A stretch of 64,000 nucleotides of DNA from Macrocystis pyrifera (GCA_031763025.1 JASSKH010000003.1:1665001-1729000), one strand, 5' to 3'; positions 33,313 to 46,157 are shown, counted from the first letter of the stretch. Program-made: numbers and translations. The notes: a model not told the origin generated them from the sequence alone.

Positions 33313-34570
33313 GTATCGGTTCGACTAACTCTTATAGACTGTTTCCTGTAACTCCCTCTATGTCGTGTCGTTTCATCCGCGCAGCAGATATCTGTCCTTC
33401 CTGAGTACGTATGCTGTCCGTCTGGCAGCCTTTCTGAAGTCCTTGCGTCGTTTGTATTCTGTTTTCATTTCGTGTTTTTGTTTTTTTGTTTTTTTTTGTT
33501 TTTTGTCTTTTTGGTCTTATTTTTTTGTCCTGCTTGCGTTGTTGTGTTCTCGTACCCGGTACGCTGGCATTTCACTTGCTTGACACGTGAATTTGCTTCT
33601 TCTTTTTTAATTTTAATTTTTGGTTTTCCTCTGTCTCACAGTCTGTGACCACGGAATCAGTATCTCTCTAGGATAAGGAATCAGGACGGACACTGGGTGT
33701 ACTGATGAAGCTGGGTACAAAGGACGATTTAATGTGCAGACAACAACAACGACAACAACAGATGCTGCGAGTACTTGCAGTATTTTGGGGTTCTGTATGG
33801 CCCAGTCAAAAAAAAAATTCCCAAGGGGGTACCGGTTTTTTCTCCGTCATTTTTGATAATTGACAACGTGAAACAAAGTGCTCCAGAATCGCGCGACCGA
33901 GAGGAATCCGAAACCAGTCTTGCAAAAAATACTGATGAACAATGGCCATTTTCCGAAAAAAATGGAGAAAAATTACCCTGAAATTACCCCGAAATGTTGT
34001 TTGTTTTTTTTAAATCCGAATCGAAATAAAAATAAGAGACGACCAACGCATACCTGAATTGTCGAGGAGAAATCTCGAAGACACATGTATGTAAACAGGA
34101 GTAGCTAAAATAATATATTATATGCATATCCACAATGATGCATCTTTCCATACACGATAATTATCAGTTTGTAAAACTGAGTCTCAGCTGCGGTGATTGC
34201 AATCTTGTCTGTTTGTTTGTCTGTCTGTCTGTCTGTCCGCAAGCTTATATTTTTGAACCCTTTCCAATGGCCGATATGTAAGCTCGTTACAATTGATATT
34301 CGTTCGACTACGACTTACGGACCTTATATACTGAAACATACCATACCACAAGGCAAATTTAGCCATATAATACATGCACGACATCGTACCATGGTACCAT
34401 ACCACAAACGTACCATACCATATACTGTGTTTTTCCCGTACCATACCGTCAACACATACCATACCACATGCGGTGGTTTTCCCATATATATCCCCATACA
34501 CCATACCACCAATAATATCCCATATTCCCATATACCATATTCCCACATACCGTACCAACATATCCCATGT

Positions 34571-34795
34571 CCCATACCGAGTTGGGGAGACGGCTATACA
34601 CCAGACCAGGTGCCTGCTACTGCTGTAGTGCCGTCTTGTTGTACAAGAGTGGGGATGAATACAAGAGTTGGCTCAGACGCCCATACCGAGTTGGGGAGAC
34701 GTTTATACACCAGACCAGGTGCCTGCTACTGTTGTAGTGCTGTCTTGTTGTGCAAGAGTGGCGATGAATACAAGAGTAAGAGTTGGCTCAGACGC
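34571..34795. repeat. 109-bp tandem duplication
   Basis: Two copies starting CCATACCGAGTTGGGGAGAC and ending GTTGGCTCAGACGC, with few differences. Confidence 0.9.
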
Positions 34796-34917
34796 TTGGG
34801 TCCCACGCTCAGTGCAGCGCATTGGCCGCTGGTGTGCACGAAATAGATGAAAAACATTAGCTATGAGTACTACTACTGCTGCATCCGTCTCGAATGGCAA
34901 AAAATGGGCTTTTTTTC

Positions 34918-35376
34918 AGGTTTGGGAGGATACCGTAGGACGCCGCCGGCAAGCTCTTGCCCCCTAGAGCATGCATCCACCTCATTCCTTCGAGCCCGTC
35001 ATCTATACTAGTTGATCTTGCCCACCACCGCGCGGGTTGCCCGTGGGCTGAGTCTCTGTCGAGATCGAGCGTCAATCGTGTATCGTCGCACCAGCTCAAA
35101 TAATACTTTTTTGGTGAACTTCGCGTTTCCATTCGCGTACGTACTACAGCAGGTTTTTTAGAGTACAACAGGAGTGGGTCACTTTTTGTGTCAGAGCAAA
35201 ATTATGGACGAGAAGGTTTGGGAGGATACCGTAGGACGCCGCCGGCAAGCTCTTGCCCCCTAGAGCATGCATCCACCTCATTTCTTCGAACCCGTCGTCT
35301 ATACTAGTTTATCTTGCCCGCCACCGCGCGGGTTGCCCGTGGGCTGAGTCTCTGTCGAGATCGAGCGTCAATCGTG
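34918..35376. repeat. Two 163-bp direct repeats 296 bp apart
   Basis: 34918-35080 and 35214-35376 share AGGTTTGGGAGGATACCG through GATCGAGCGTCAATCGTG almost exactly. The spacer ends with a segment (ACTTTTTGTGTCAGAGCAAA) that recurs at 35380 and 36950, so these are recent segmental duplications. Confidence 0.88.
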
Positions 35377-37080
35377 GTTACTTTTTGTGTCAGAGCAAAA
35401 TTATGGACGAGTACTGCTGTACTGCAGAGTACTGTATCCAAGCAGTATCATCACAGAATGGCAAAAAAAAATGCATTGTATCTATCATATCAGTAGACAT
35501 ATAAAACTCAACAGAGGATGATATTTCGACTCTTTGCGCCGAATTCAATATCGCGATTTTCGTACACGCAAATCCCTCGATATAAAAACTCAATATCGGG
35601 TTTCTTGCCAGAACAACGTGAGATAAAACATGGGTGAAATAAAAATAGGCGGCAAGTGCACAAACACGTAGAACATCGAATGGGCTGGAGGACGTCGCTG
35701 CTGAAGCTGCAGCTGCTTCTCTACGTAGCTCGGCAGGCTACAGCGCCCGCGTACACCATGGATTTGCCTCTTGGCATAGACGATGGCGCGTCTCGTGCTC
35801 GTGCTGAGACGTGTCCGCCAAAAACTAAAGGTCGGGTTGGCGCTACCCGCTTGTTCCCGGATGAGGTGGGGCGTGCACATGGGTTTGGGGCAACTCCGGC
35901 AGAAAGACGCCCAGCCAGAGCACTGGGTGCTGTGCTGGTGCCGCTGAAACGGGGCATCCCGTGCATCCGCCTCTCCCCGACCAAGGGAGCACCCGCCTGC
36001 CGTACTCATTCAACCAAGTCGTGGCGGCCACCACTGCTGCTGCTGCTGTTGTGGTGCTTGCTGGAAGGGTAATGATCGGATGACCGAGTAGAGGGGACAG
36101 GCTGTTTCCAATTTTGTCTGCCAAATTCGGCTCTACCAACAAAAAAGAGAACACAAATATGTGCTTGGGGTAAAAATACCCCAAGCATATATTTGTGTGT
36201 TGCGGACCACGTCTGGCGAAAATATCGCTATACCCGACGTCCGTATAAAACTCGTGAGGCACATAATTTGACTCTAAATGTCAAATATCGCGATATTCTT
36301 GAGTTTTATATATATCTAGTACTATCGTAGGTCTTTTTACAACAGCAGTTAGTTAGTTGATTGATTACTTCCCACTTGTATTTTGCGATCCTCATCGTAT
36401 GTTTCGGTAAATACTCGCAAAAGTAATAACCCAAGAGAGCGTCGTCAGCTTTCTGACTGAGTGCTGTATCCAAGCAGTATCATCACAGAATGGCAACAAC
36501 ATGCATTGCGTCTATGAGTACATCATCAGTACAACGACTAGTTGATTTTGCCCGCCGAACTATCGTCGGTCTTTTCCACAACCAGCAGTTACTTGTTGAT
36601 TACTTCCTGCTTTTCGCCTTTTCACCGCTTTTATTTGTATTTTGCGTTCCTCGTCGTATGTTTGGGTACTCGCAAAAAGAATGACCGATAATTGCATACT
36701 ATCGTAGGTCTTTTTACAACTACAGCAAACTTGATTGATTACGTCCTACTTTAGTTGATTTTGCCCGCCGAACTATCGTCGGTCTTGACAACCAGCAGTT
36801 ATTAATTGATTACTTCCTATTTTTCGCCTTTATTTATTTGTATTTTGCGATCCTCGTCGTATGTTTGGGTACTCGCAAAAAGAATGGCCGATAATTGCAT
36901 ACTATCGGAGGTCTTTTTACAACAACATTTCTGAGTACAACAGGAGTGGGTTACTTTTTGTGTCAGAGCAAAATTATGGACGAGTACTACTGCTGTACTG
37001 CAGAGTGCTGTATCCAAGCAGTATCATAAACAGAATGGCAAAAAAAAGGCATTGTATCTATCATATCAGTACATCAGTAC
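35377..37080. repeat. Mosaic of locally duplicated segments
   Basis: TCCAAGCAGTATCATCACAG recurs at about 35437 and 36469, with a variant at 37012. GCCCGCCGAACTATCGTCGG recurs at 36550 and 36762. TGTTTGGGTACTCGCAAAAA recurs at 36659 and 36861. The central GC-rich part (35650-36070) carries a 138-codon open frame that I do not recognise. Confidence 0.7.
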
Positions 37081-38179
37081 AACAAACAAACGTCTCGAAT
37101 GGCAAAAAGCAGAATATTCTCGGAAGAATGAGAGAATGTGAGTTTGTACGTACGTAAGAAGTTCAAGCCAATCAGATGACTGCGGTGATTCATGGTAGCA
37201 TGAATCGTAGCCCTTGGTAAACACACCTTGTCTGGTACGTAGCCGCAACCTACACGTATCAGCGCAGTGAAGCGGAGGCAGAGCTACAGGTCCAAGGTGT
37301 GAGACCGATAGTCAACAAGTAGGCGCTCTGGCTGAGCCAAACACAGCACTCTGGGATTGCGTCTGTGCTGGTGCCGACTGGCCTTTCCCGTCGCTCTCAA
37401 CAACTCCACCTGCGACGTCACAAAAAAAAGAGACAAGCAAACTGAGAACAGCGCTCGAATGCATTTCATCGAGGGCGATAACAATATACATATCATATAC
37501 ATTGTAAAGAATCATGAAAAGGCATCTATCGTGCAGGTTTTGCGCTATAATCTCCACCTACTGTATATCTCGCTTCACGGCAGTAGATGAACATACCTGG
37601 TATAGATAGATATTACAGGAGTTTGCCCCTGGACGCGATACGTTAAAAACCGGTGTAAAAAAAAAAAAGATGACAACTGTGTCGACCTCCAATATCTTGA
37701 ACCAATTTCTGCCGGAAAAAAAAAACGAATTACTCCGACGCAACGACGAAAACAAAAAATTTGAATCGCTGGTTCGATCCGTCTGAAACAGAGCTTTCTG
37801 GCAATATGTCTTCTGAAAATAAGGGACCACCTCAAAACAATTCAGTTTGTGAAATCTCGAAATTCTGGAAAAATTGTTCTGCCTGGACTATACTATGAAC
37901 ACTACTTCAGATCCCACTGCAGGTACCTTCGGGCTCGCACTACTGCTGCTGTATGTGGGGGTTCGCTACTGCTGCTGTTGTTGTGGATACTCCAAGTATC
38001 TCGAGGTTCTGTGCCACGAGTACTGCGAGTACCTGTCTAGCAGTATTTCGTCCGTTGATAGTGTTTGTACTGCTTCTGCGAGTACCCGCAGTACGGAAAT
38101 ACCCTCAATATGCCTACGAGTATACTTCGAGTATGAAGTATACTTCTCAGGCTCATTGCTCGGCACAAAAAAACTCCTA

Positions 38180-38284
38180 TTACGGGGGACCATAGTTAAT
38201 AGGACCAAATATTATTGGTAAAAAAAGGTAAATATAAAGGTTTTTGTGTGTACCATAGGTCCTGTTTACTTTGGTCCCCCGTAA
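38180..38284. mobile_element. TTACGGGGG MITE with empty-site evidence
   Basis: 105 bp, TA on both sides. The paralogous site near 9237 lacks the element and has one TA. Confidence 0.92.
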
Positions 38285-39183
38285 TAAATAGTCCCACGAG
38301 TGGGAGTTGGAGCAAATTACTTTTGCTGGAGACAACTCGAGTACTTGGAGCACTGGCAGTATTTCGGGAATATGTACTGCGAGGAATATGTATTGCGAGT
38401 ACTCTCAGCATCTCGAGGTTCTGTGCTGCGGATATTGCCTGTACTCCAAGTACCAGTATTTCATGTTTCGATACTACTGTGGGTACATACTTGCCTGTGC
38501 TCTCGAGGTTCCGTACTGCTCATACTCTTATTACTCTCAGTATTTGGACCATCTCAGTACTACTAATAGCAATATCTTGGCCGCCAGTACTCCAATAAAT
38601 ACTCTCGGTACTCGGACAACGATTCATTCTGCAGAATCTATCTGTAGAGCCTCCATGTTACCCTGCGCACCAAGAATAGTTTATTTTGGGGGAATATATA
38701 CATATTTTTTGTGTGTACTGTATGTTACTCAGCCGGTCACAAACTATTATGGCGCAACCTCGACCTCACGCATTTTTTTTGTACTCTCGTTTACGCCGCA
38801 TACATCGAATTGATCGCCGCGAGTCACCTGTTCAGGATGAACATCTACTTACCGGTACCCTGTTTTGTATTATTGTGGTATCATACTGATGGCACGCTAT
38901 TTCCACAAACGGTATGCTCTGTCCTAAGAAATATGTGTGCGTGTTCATCACATTAATGATGGGTTGATGCGGTGTTATGATATTGCCTTGAATGGGTCTG
39001 CGGTAATTAGCTTGGCTCTCAGCCTCCGCGTGCACCAAAGGAATGAAGCTGCTCTTCTTCTAGCTCTAAGCAAGCAACACACGTGAGTACCAACGAGTAC
39101 CGACCGACTTAGCAGGCAAACCTGTCGAGGGATACAAAGTGTCCCGACCTTGATCATAGCAGCAGATTCAGTAGTAACTACTA

Positions 39184-39289
39184 TTACGGGGGTCCATAGT
39201 TAACGGGACCAAATATTGTTAGTAAAACTAGGTAAATATATGGGTTTTTAGGTATACCATAGGTCCTGTTAACTATGGACCCCCCGTAA
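39184..39289. mobile_element. TTACGGGGG MITE, TCCATAGTTAAC subtype
   Basis: Near-perfect foldback TTACGGGGGTCCATAGTTAA..., TA-flanked, followed immediately by two overlapping TATTAATA. Confidence 0.9.
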
Positions 39290-39348
39290 TATTAATATTA
39301 ATAAACAGTTGTGCAGGTATTTCATGCCTGGTACGAGTATTGTTCCTA

Positions 39349-39453
39349 TTACGGGGGTCCATAGTTAACGGGACCAATTTTTGTTAGTAAAAATAGGTAA
39401 ATATATAGTTTTTTATGTATACCATAGGTCCTATTAACTATGTACCCCCGTAA
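39349..39453. mobile_element. TTACGGGGG MITE, TCCATAGTTAAC subtype
   Basis: 105 bp, TA-flanked, 60 bp from the previous copy. Confidence 0.9.
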
Positions 39454-39539
39454 TATTATTATTTCGTTCTTGCGCCACTCCCCTATTAGTATTAGTAGGC
39501 ACCTGCCTCCCGGAGGGGCGCCTTGCAAGACATTATGTA

Positions 39540-39985
39540 TCACACCTGTGATGAAATAACGCAGATATCACATGTGTGTCGCATGTGTGATGGGATAACA
39601 CATCATGTGTCACACTCATGAAGGCAACACTGTTTATGTGCAACACGTGTGATAATATAGTAATGATGTATCACACGTGTGATTGGATAACACGCCATGT
39701 ACGGGATGTGTGATAAGATAACACATTATGCACCACACTACGGTGATGAGATCGCACACGATGTATCCACACTACGGTGATAAGATAGCACATGATGTAT
39801 CACACTAGGGTGATAAGATAGCAGATGATATATCACACTAGGGTGATAAGATAGCACATGATGTATCACACTACGGTGGTAGGATAGCAGATGATATATC
39901 ACACGTGTGATGAAATAACACATGGATTACCACACGTGTGATAAAATAACACATGATGTACCACACTAGGGTGATAACACAACAC
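39540..39985. repeat. About 32-bp minisatellite with CACACGTGTG palindromes
   Basis: Roughly 13 units around GATGTATCACACGTGTGAT and AAGATAGCACAT. Two unit types alternate: a perfect palindrome ATCACACGTGTGAT and a diverged form TATCACACTAGGGTGATA. Confidence 0.88.
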
Positions 39986-40621
39986 ACACACGGATTATTT
40001 TTCAGAGCTGTTTTTTTTCGACGGAGACAGTGTAAACGCCGAGCGACGCGTATATCTCGACCATGAGATACTTGCCCCCCCTCTCCAAAAAAAAAAACGT
40101 TTTTGTTCAGTGTGCTCCCCCTTGAGGCATGCATTAGAAAAAATGGACCCTGAAATTCGTGCCGGGGGGTGTGTCGTCCTATCACCCGTCTGACAAGGTG
40201 TCGACGCAACAACCTAGTCCCGAGGGGATGAGGTGCGGTGGAGATAGCCCCTAGGGGATAGTGATGCCGCTGCCCGCTTCGACTGACTGATAGTACCGCA
40301 TCTGATATAGTCTTGGTAGTAGCTATTAGGCATACTGTAGGTTTCCAAATGGGCCTTGAGAGTTGCTTGCTTGCGTACATACAGTCTGTGTAGATGGGAC
40401 TGTGGTTGCCTTTGTTTTGACGGAGGGGTGACTTGTGTGTAGATGAGAATAAGGTGGGTTCAGGGCTGATTGGTCACGCTTGGCTTGTTTTCAAAAACTG
40501 ACCATGCGGAAAAAGAGTGAGGTCCATGTTGCCCCGACCGGGCTTGAATCTAGTGACGGAGCCAGGCTGGTGTTGGTGTTATGTCAATGGGTGTGACCGT
40601 GAGTACGATGAATAACCATTG

Positions 40622-41158
40622 TATACAGGTTGGGTTGGCGTCGGTTGGCAGCGACACGGTAAAGCATGCCGCTCACTACTTGAGCTAGACAACCAGGGTA
40701 CCGCTTTTTTCTCTTGGTTTTTTGGCGGTCGGTTACAGCTGGTTGTCGAGTTAGTTCATTTGTGCGAGGTGAACAACCTTTACTCCGCACAAGTGAGGAT
40801 GATCGTATCACGTAGTGTTCAAGGTGAGGCACCCGAGAAGAGCAGTTTTATAGTACTCCCATTGCTGCCTCTGGAAGTGGCTACACCGGAAATCAAATTA
40901 ACTCATTGAAGCTGTCATCCATATGCAAGTCCGCGTCACAAACGGTTCTTAGTAGGATGCAGCTCACCCTTCATGCGACTCGCCGCACACCTCACGGCGC
41001 TTCGCGCTTAATGCAAGCAACGTCTGACTGGTCGGCAAAAGCCCGACATGCTCCGTCCCGGCATTGTAGAGACGCGAGGGTCTATGGTCTTACGACTACG
41101 GCCATGCATGAGATCGAGCACATCTCTCCTATCGAGTACCCCCCCCCCCCCCCCCCCC
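40622..41158 (+). repeat. C-tailed dispersed repeat, complete reference copy
   Basis: Starts ACAGGTTGGGTTGGCGTCGG. Modules in order: GAGCTAGACAACCAGGGTAC, a T run, GGCGGTCGGTTACAGCTGG, TCACGTAGTG, CTCTGGAAGTGGCTACACC, CAAACGGTTCTTAGTAGGAT, CTCACGGCGCTTCGCGCTT, GGTCGGCAAAAGCCCGACAT, CCGTCCCGGCATTGTAG, ACGACTACGGCCATGCATGA, GAGTAC, then about 21 C. Non-coding. No tRNA head or RT signature found. Confidence 0.82.
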
Positions 41159-41174
41159 ATAAAAGTTGGATCAT

Positions 41175-41562
41175 TTCTGTGCGGGGAGAACCTTGACTCC
41201 GCACAAGGGGGATGATCGTATCACGTAGTGTGTATATGGTAGGGCACCCACGAGGCAGTTACATCGTAAACCCATTGCTGTCTCTGGAAGTAGCCAAACC
41301 AGAAATTAAAACATTTCATCGACGCTGCCATTCATATGCGAGAAAATCCGCCTTAAAAAACGGTTTTTAGTAGGATGTAGCTTACCCTTCGTGCGGCTCG
41401 CCCAACTAACCTCACGGCGCTTCGCGCTTGGTGCAAGCAGTGTCTGTCTGGTCGGTGAAAACCCGCCGTGCTCCGTCCCGGCATTGTAGGGATGCGAGGG
41501 TCTATGATCATACGATACGACCACGGCCATGCATGATCATAAGTACACACCCCCCCCCCCCC
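41175..41562 (+). repeat. C-tailed repeat, 5'-truncated
   Basis: Begins in the GTGCGGGGAGAACCTTGACT module and runs to poly(C) at 41549-41562, directly behind the tail of the previous copy. A further end fragment follows at 41563-41605. Confidence 0.78.
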
Positions 41563-42174
41563 TTATGATCGTACGAGTACGGCCATGCATGATATCGAAT
41601 ACATCCCACCCTCTTCTTCTGCGCGACAAATACTAGTCTAAACGGCCAGAGTTTTTGTCGTATCCCCCGTCGGCCACCGAAAATGACATTATTTGCACGG
41701 GAAAACTTGGTGTTGGTGGTGTTGTTGTTGATGCTGGTGGTGGTGGCGGTGTTGTTGTTTAAGGGTGAGAATGTCTATACGATGAATAACCCCCCTCCTT
41801 CTCAGCGACCGACACTGCCAGCTTTTTCTTGGGAATCTCAATCGGCCACCGAAAATTATACCAGATATTATTTACGCGGGAAAAGTTGATGTTGGTGGTG
41901 GTGGTGGTGGTGTCGTGAAGGGTGTGAACGTGTGTACGATAAATAACCCCTCCTGACCAACACTGAACGGCGGGCTATTTCGTGGGAATATGAATCGTTG
42001 TGCTTGGGGGAAAGTTGTTGTTGTGGATAGTGGTGGTAGTGTTGTTGGTGTATGTTGCTGGTGTTGCTGGTGTTGCTGGTGGTAGTGTTGATGTTGGTGG
42101 CATTTTCGCTGTAGTCGTCGTCGTTGCGGTTTAATGAAATGTGGCAGGGGGTGAACGTGTGCGTAAGGATTATT

Positions 42175-42350
42175 ACCCCCGCAGCTCGCCCTTCGTACGA
42201 CTCGCCGAACACCTCACGGCGCTTCACGCTTGATGCAAGCAATGTCTGCCTGGTCGGTGAAAAACCCGACGTGCTTCGCCCCGGCCTTGGGAATGGGAGG
42301 GTGTTTGGTCATACGACTACGGCCATGAACGGCATGAGTACCCCCCCCCC
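42175..42350 (+). repeat. C-tailed repeat, 3' portion
   Basis: TCGCCGAACACCTCACGGCG to GGCATGAGTAC then poly(C). A GTGGTCAATGG-type end follows at 42425-42530. Confidence 0.75.
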
Positions 42351-42826
42351 CACGCCGCCCGCCCTTCATACCCCTACATGTTGCGACCAAAAAGAATCGT
42401 CGGGGGTGTCACTATCTGGAGTAGGAACGGTGCTCCGTCGCGAGAGGAATCCGTGGTCAATGGTCATATGTATGACCACAGGCGAGCAACAAAGGAGTAC
42501 GCCCCTCGTCACCCCCCCCCCTTGTCTCCGCACGTCCACATACAACGACCCAAAATATTCGGCAAGCCATTTTGACATAGTCTCCTGTAATCCCTTCGGC
42601 CGCCGAGCGTGAGAAAGGAAAAAACGCGACGAAGTCGAAAGCTTCAAATATTTTCGCCGCTGACGGCGTATCGTCCTTAAGCCACCAACCAACATATAGA
42701 AACATGCCAGTAAAGTCTACCATGGTACACAGGAGCACTCTGGCCTTGGAAGATCAGGACAGCTTGGTATTCATGTTATTGTTTTAACAGTCCTTTTGGT
42801 TCCGCCCAGAGTATTAATATTAAATA

Positions 42827-42932
42827 TTAGGGGGGTCCGTAGTTAATAGGACCTATGGTGTACTTAGAAAACATATATATTTACCTATTTTTACTAGCAA
42901 TGTTTGGTCCTATTTACTATGGTCCCCCGTAA
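42827..42932. mobile_element. TTACGGGGG MITE (reverse orientation)
   Basis: TTAGGGGGGTCCGTAGTTAA ... GTCCCCCGTAA, TA on both sides, preceded by TATTAATA at 42812-42819. Confidence 0.85.
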
Positions 42933-43604
42933 TAGTATGTTTTATAGTAGCCGACTGTTGGCAGCCGATAACCAAGTTGGAAGTACCGCTGTGGACGGAA
43001 ATGTAAGCACCGTTGGAGCAGAAATATCTACACAAAACGGTCCCTACAACTTCGCCCAGAGTTGTGTACTCTGCCAATGTTAATATTAATGGCAGTTTTT
43101 TCACAGCAGTAGTCTGTAAATGGTGGTTGACTGTTCATCCTGTGATACTCACACTGGCCTAAAATATACTATTATACAGTAGTTATGCGTATCTACAGCA
43201 GTACGAGGAAGACGTATATACAAGTATAATATATTTACCTGATGCCAGGTGTTATTATTTTTTGTTTGTTTTCGGTTGCCCGAGCCTGTTGACGCTGAGG
43301 TACTCGTGCACCTGTGGCTCAAAAAAAAAAATCGTGGGGAGTTTGCTGACTCCTCGTACTCGTTACTAAACGGCGACTGTGACTGTATGTATGATACGAT
43401 ACCTTGTGCGTACACCATGTCCCTCGAAGCCGGTAAATAATTGAAACGATCCTTGTACATAAGCCCCTGTTGAGCAAAAGCGGTGCTATAAAGATTCTCT
43501 AGTTTTCGCCCACAAACCGTTGCTTTGGTTGATTTGCCCCACTACACGCCTCCAGGTCGGCATGAGGGACGTTGGTACGTACACTTTGTTTTCTTTTCTT
43601 TCCC

Positions 43605-43699
43605 CCCGACATGCTCCGTCCCGCATTGTAGGGATGCGAGGGTCTATGGTCATACGACTACGGGCATGGATGAGATCGAGTACTTCTCTCCAATCGAGT

Positions 43700-43767
<68 letters not shown>
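43605..43767 (+). repeat. C-tailed repeat end with about 67-nt poly(C)
   Basis: CGACATGCTCCGTCCC.GCATTG ... GAGTACTTCTCTCCAATCGAGTA then poly(C) from about 43701 to 43767. Confidence 0.8.
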
Positions 43768-43772
<5 letters not shown>

Positions 43773-46074
43773 GTTATCTTAGCCATACTTCTCCAGCTCT
43801 TTCCGCTCGTAACGGCAGATCAACCATTGACGGTTGGGGCACATAGGAGGCACTTCTCTCTGCCCCCCGCCCCCTCCCCCGTCAATACCATGGGTCCCTC
43901 CACTTTTATCGCCGAGAAGAATTCAGCATTTTCTTCCCCCGTCCACTGGCGTCGAATCGGGCATCCAAAGTGCTGCTAGGCGCTATTAATAGTAGGTATC
44001 TGCTACCTGTTGGGCATTTTTGCGCAATAAAACGTCTATTTTGGCGGGAGTTGAACTGACGCAGTCGACCTTACTTACAGTAGTTGTCGCGCCGTTCAAC
44101 CACTTGTCGACCGGAGGGCAACCCCAGGCGTCTCTAAAATCCCGAACGCATTACGTAGGGGTCCCTCAGAAATGGCTACTTGCCATATACCAGTATACTT
44201 CCAAGTATAGTGTTTTTTTTTTTTTTACAGTTTTCCCGCGGTCTGCTTCTTTGCTATGATTTCGGTCGTTCCAGGCATGAGATAAAGCCGTGCGAATTAC
44301 TAATAGTTGTTTCGTAGCTTTATTTTTCGTCTTGTTGTCGTGATGAGGTCGTTTTTTTTTGTCGAACAGCTGTCGAATTAGTTTCCGCTCTGCTGTACCG
44401 ATCGCTGGCGACACCGGCCACCAATCAAATGTCATTGGTTGGTAGGGCTACTCGTACCGCGCTGTTAATGTATAAATGCCGCGCCCATCCCGTACGTCAG
44501 ACGTGCTCCCCCCGACCACACACAGGGTTTGGCTACCTGACGTGCACGGCCCTCTATCAAGAGGTTCCATCGTGCGTACCTGGTAGAGCTCTACCCTGTA
44601 TTGTTTTACTTATCGATATTATCAGCATGAGCAGTATGGGGCAGATGTTCCTCTTCATCACTTGCGGAAGCCGGAGACTGGTCGGACTTAAACTTTGGAA
44701 CCCTACGCTCAACGTACTACTTGTAAGATACCGCGTGCGAAGCGCCTGCGCTGCGCTGCGATTCGATTCGATACGCTGCGCTAAGCTAAGCTATGTTTCT
44801 TGCGCCCTCCTGCAAGCGCGAAGAAGAACGTGTGTTCGGTGTTTCTGCCTCCCGACCGATGTGACGAGTGGAGCGCACAGTCAGTCAAGGCTTGTGGATT
44901 TTCCTGTCAGGGCGTGCGATGTTGGTTCGGTCGTTGATTCTCCGAGGTACTGAGTGTCTTCCCGGTGGTTTTGGCTGGTGTTTAGCAGTGTGTCTGCTGT
45001 TTAGCTCGTGTCTTGCCGGTGGTTTTAGCTGGTGTTTAGCTGACGTTCAGCAAATATTTCGACTGGTGTTTAGCTGCTGAGGTTTTCGGCTGCCTTGTCG
45101 GGTCTCGCGGCACACGTTGGGAGGCCATTATGTCGCTCATCAGTCGTCATTCGCCCCGCTTCGGGGCGTTGTTGGTGCGATACATGCGACGTGCGATGAG
45201 TACACTGTGCCATAGATGTTATGAGAGCATCGTTTTTTTTTGTTTGGTTTGTTTTTTCGCGAATGCTAGCTATAAGGACGTCGAGAGCTCACAGTAGAAG
45301 GTCGCCGAGAGGCCTCAGGCCTGAGACCCAAAATGTCGAGAGACACCAGCTCATGGGCCATCGTCAGTCTCTCACCCTCACTAAAACTACGTGTATACCC
45401 CTTTGGTGGAAGTGCACCAACTTTTTAGTGATCACGTGTTTGAAGGTAGGTAGTAGGACAAAACAAATGATGCGGCACTGCAAGGGCTTGGGTCCGGATG
45501 ATGGCCGTCCGTCCCGTCGCAGGCCTAACCAAACTGCGGTCTCCCGGGAATTTTGAAACATTGTATTTTGCTGAGTCACGGCTTGGGGCCTGAGCTACCC
45601 ACTCGTCTTATAGGTCGTGCCTCCGGGGAATGGCATCATGAGTGTCGTGGGTTCCCGTCATGTCATCACGTTTATTTTTTGTTCTTTTTTTTTTTTATGT
45701 TTCACGAAGGCGATGAAGAGCGCAGGTCAGAGCATGAAACAGGCTTGAGGCATGAGTTGTTTATCCCCCCGACGGTTCGCTGGAGTTCGTGGGGTCCGGT
45801 GCTTCCTCCTCCTGTAGCTGCTGCTGCTGCTACTGCTTCTGCTGTTTTCATATCGTCCATGGTAGAAGAATATCGGCCCCCTCTGAGGCTTGTTCGCGCC
45901 GCCACGAGTGACAGTACGATGGGCGGGGGACAGACGCCTTGTTTCGTGTCTTGGCTTGTCTTGTCTTGCCTTGCCTCGCGTCGCCTTGCCTTTTGCCCTG
46001 CCTTGCCTTGCTTTGTGCCCCTCTTTGCCTTGCTTCGCCTCGTCTTGACTTGCCTTGCCTCGCTGTGCCTTGTC

Positions 46075-46157
46075 TTGCCTTGCCTTGCCTTGCCTTGCCT
46101 TGCCTTGCCTTGCCTTGCCTTGCCTTGCCTTGCCTTGCCTTGCCTTGCCTTGCCTTG
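46075..46157. repeat. (TTGCC)n microsatellite
   Basis: About 16 perfect units. It generates the ALPCLALPCL open frame and its reverse ARQGKARQGK, both rejected as genes. Confidence 0.92.

Larger units (their letters stand above)
37905..39535 (+). repeat. Large dispersed repeat, right half, with three MITE insertions
   Basis: Co-linear with about 8945-10025. Three TTACGGGGG MITEs (38180, 39184, 39349) interrupt it. At the first, the complete copy shows an uninterrupted ACACCTAGATAGTCCC, giving an empty site with a single TA. Confidence 0.8.

Noticed and set aside
35590-36072. Open frames of about 138 codons on both strands
   Set aside because: Both strands are open over the same GC-rich patch, no domain is recognisable, and the patch sits in a mosaic of duplicated segments. 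A small gene cannot be excluded but is not supported.
39540-39985. CRISPR-like regular repeats
   Set aside because: Units are contiguous with no unique spacers, and the genome is eukaryotic.
45152-45168. CGCCCCG-CTT-CGGGGCG hairpin as a terminator or RNA element
   Set aside because: A lone 7-bp hairpin inside an intron without a T run or neighbouring gene gives no support for a function.
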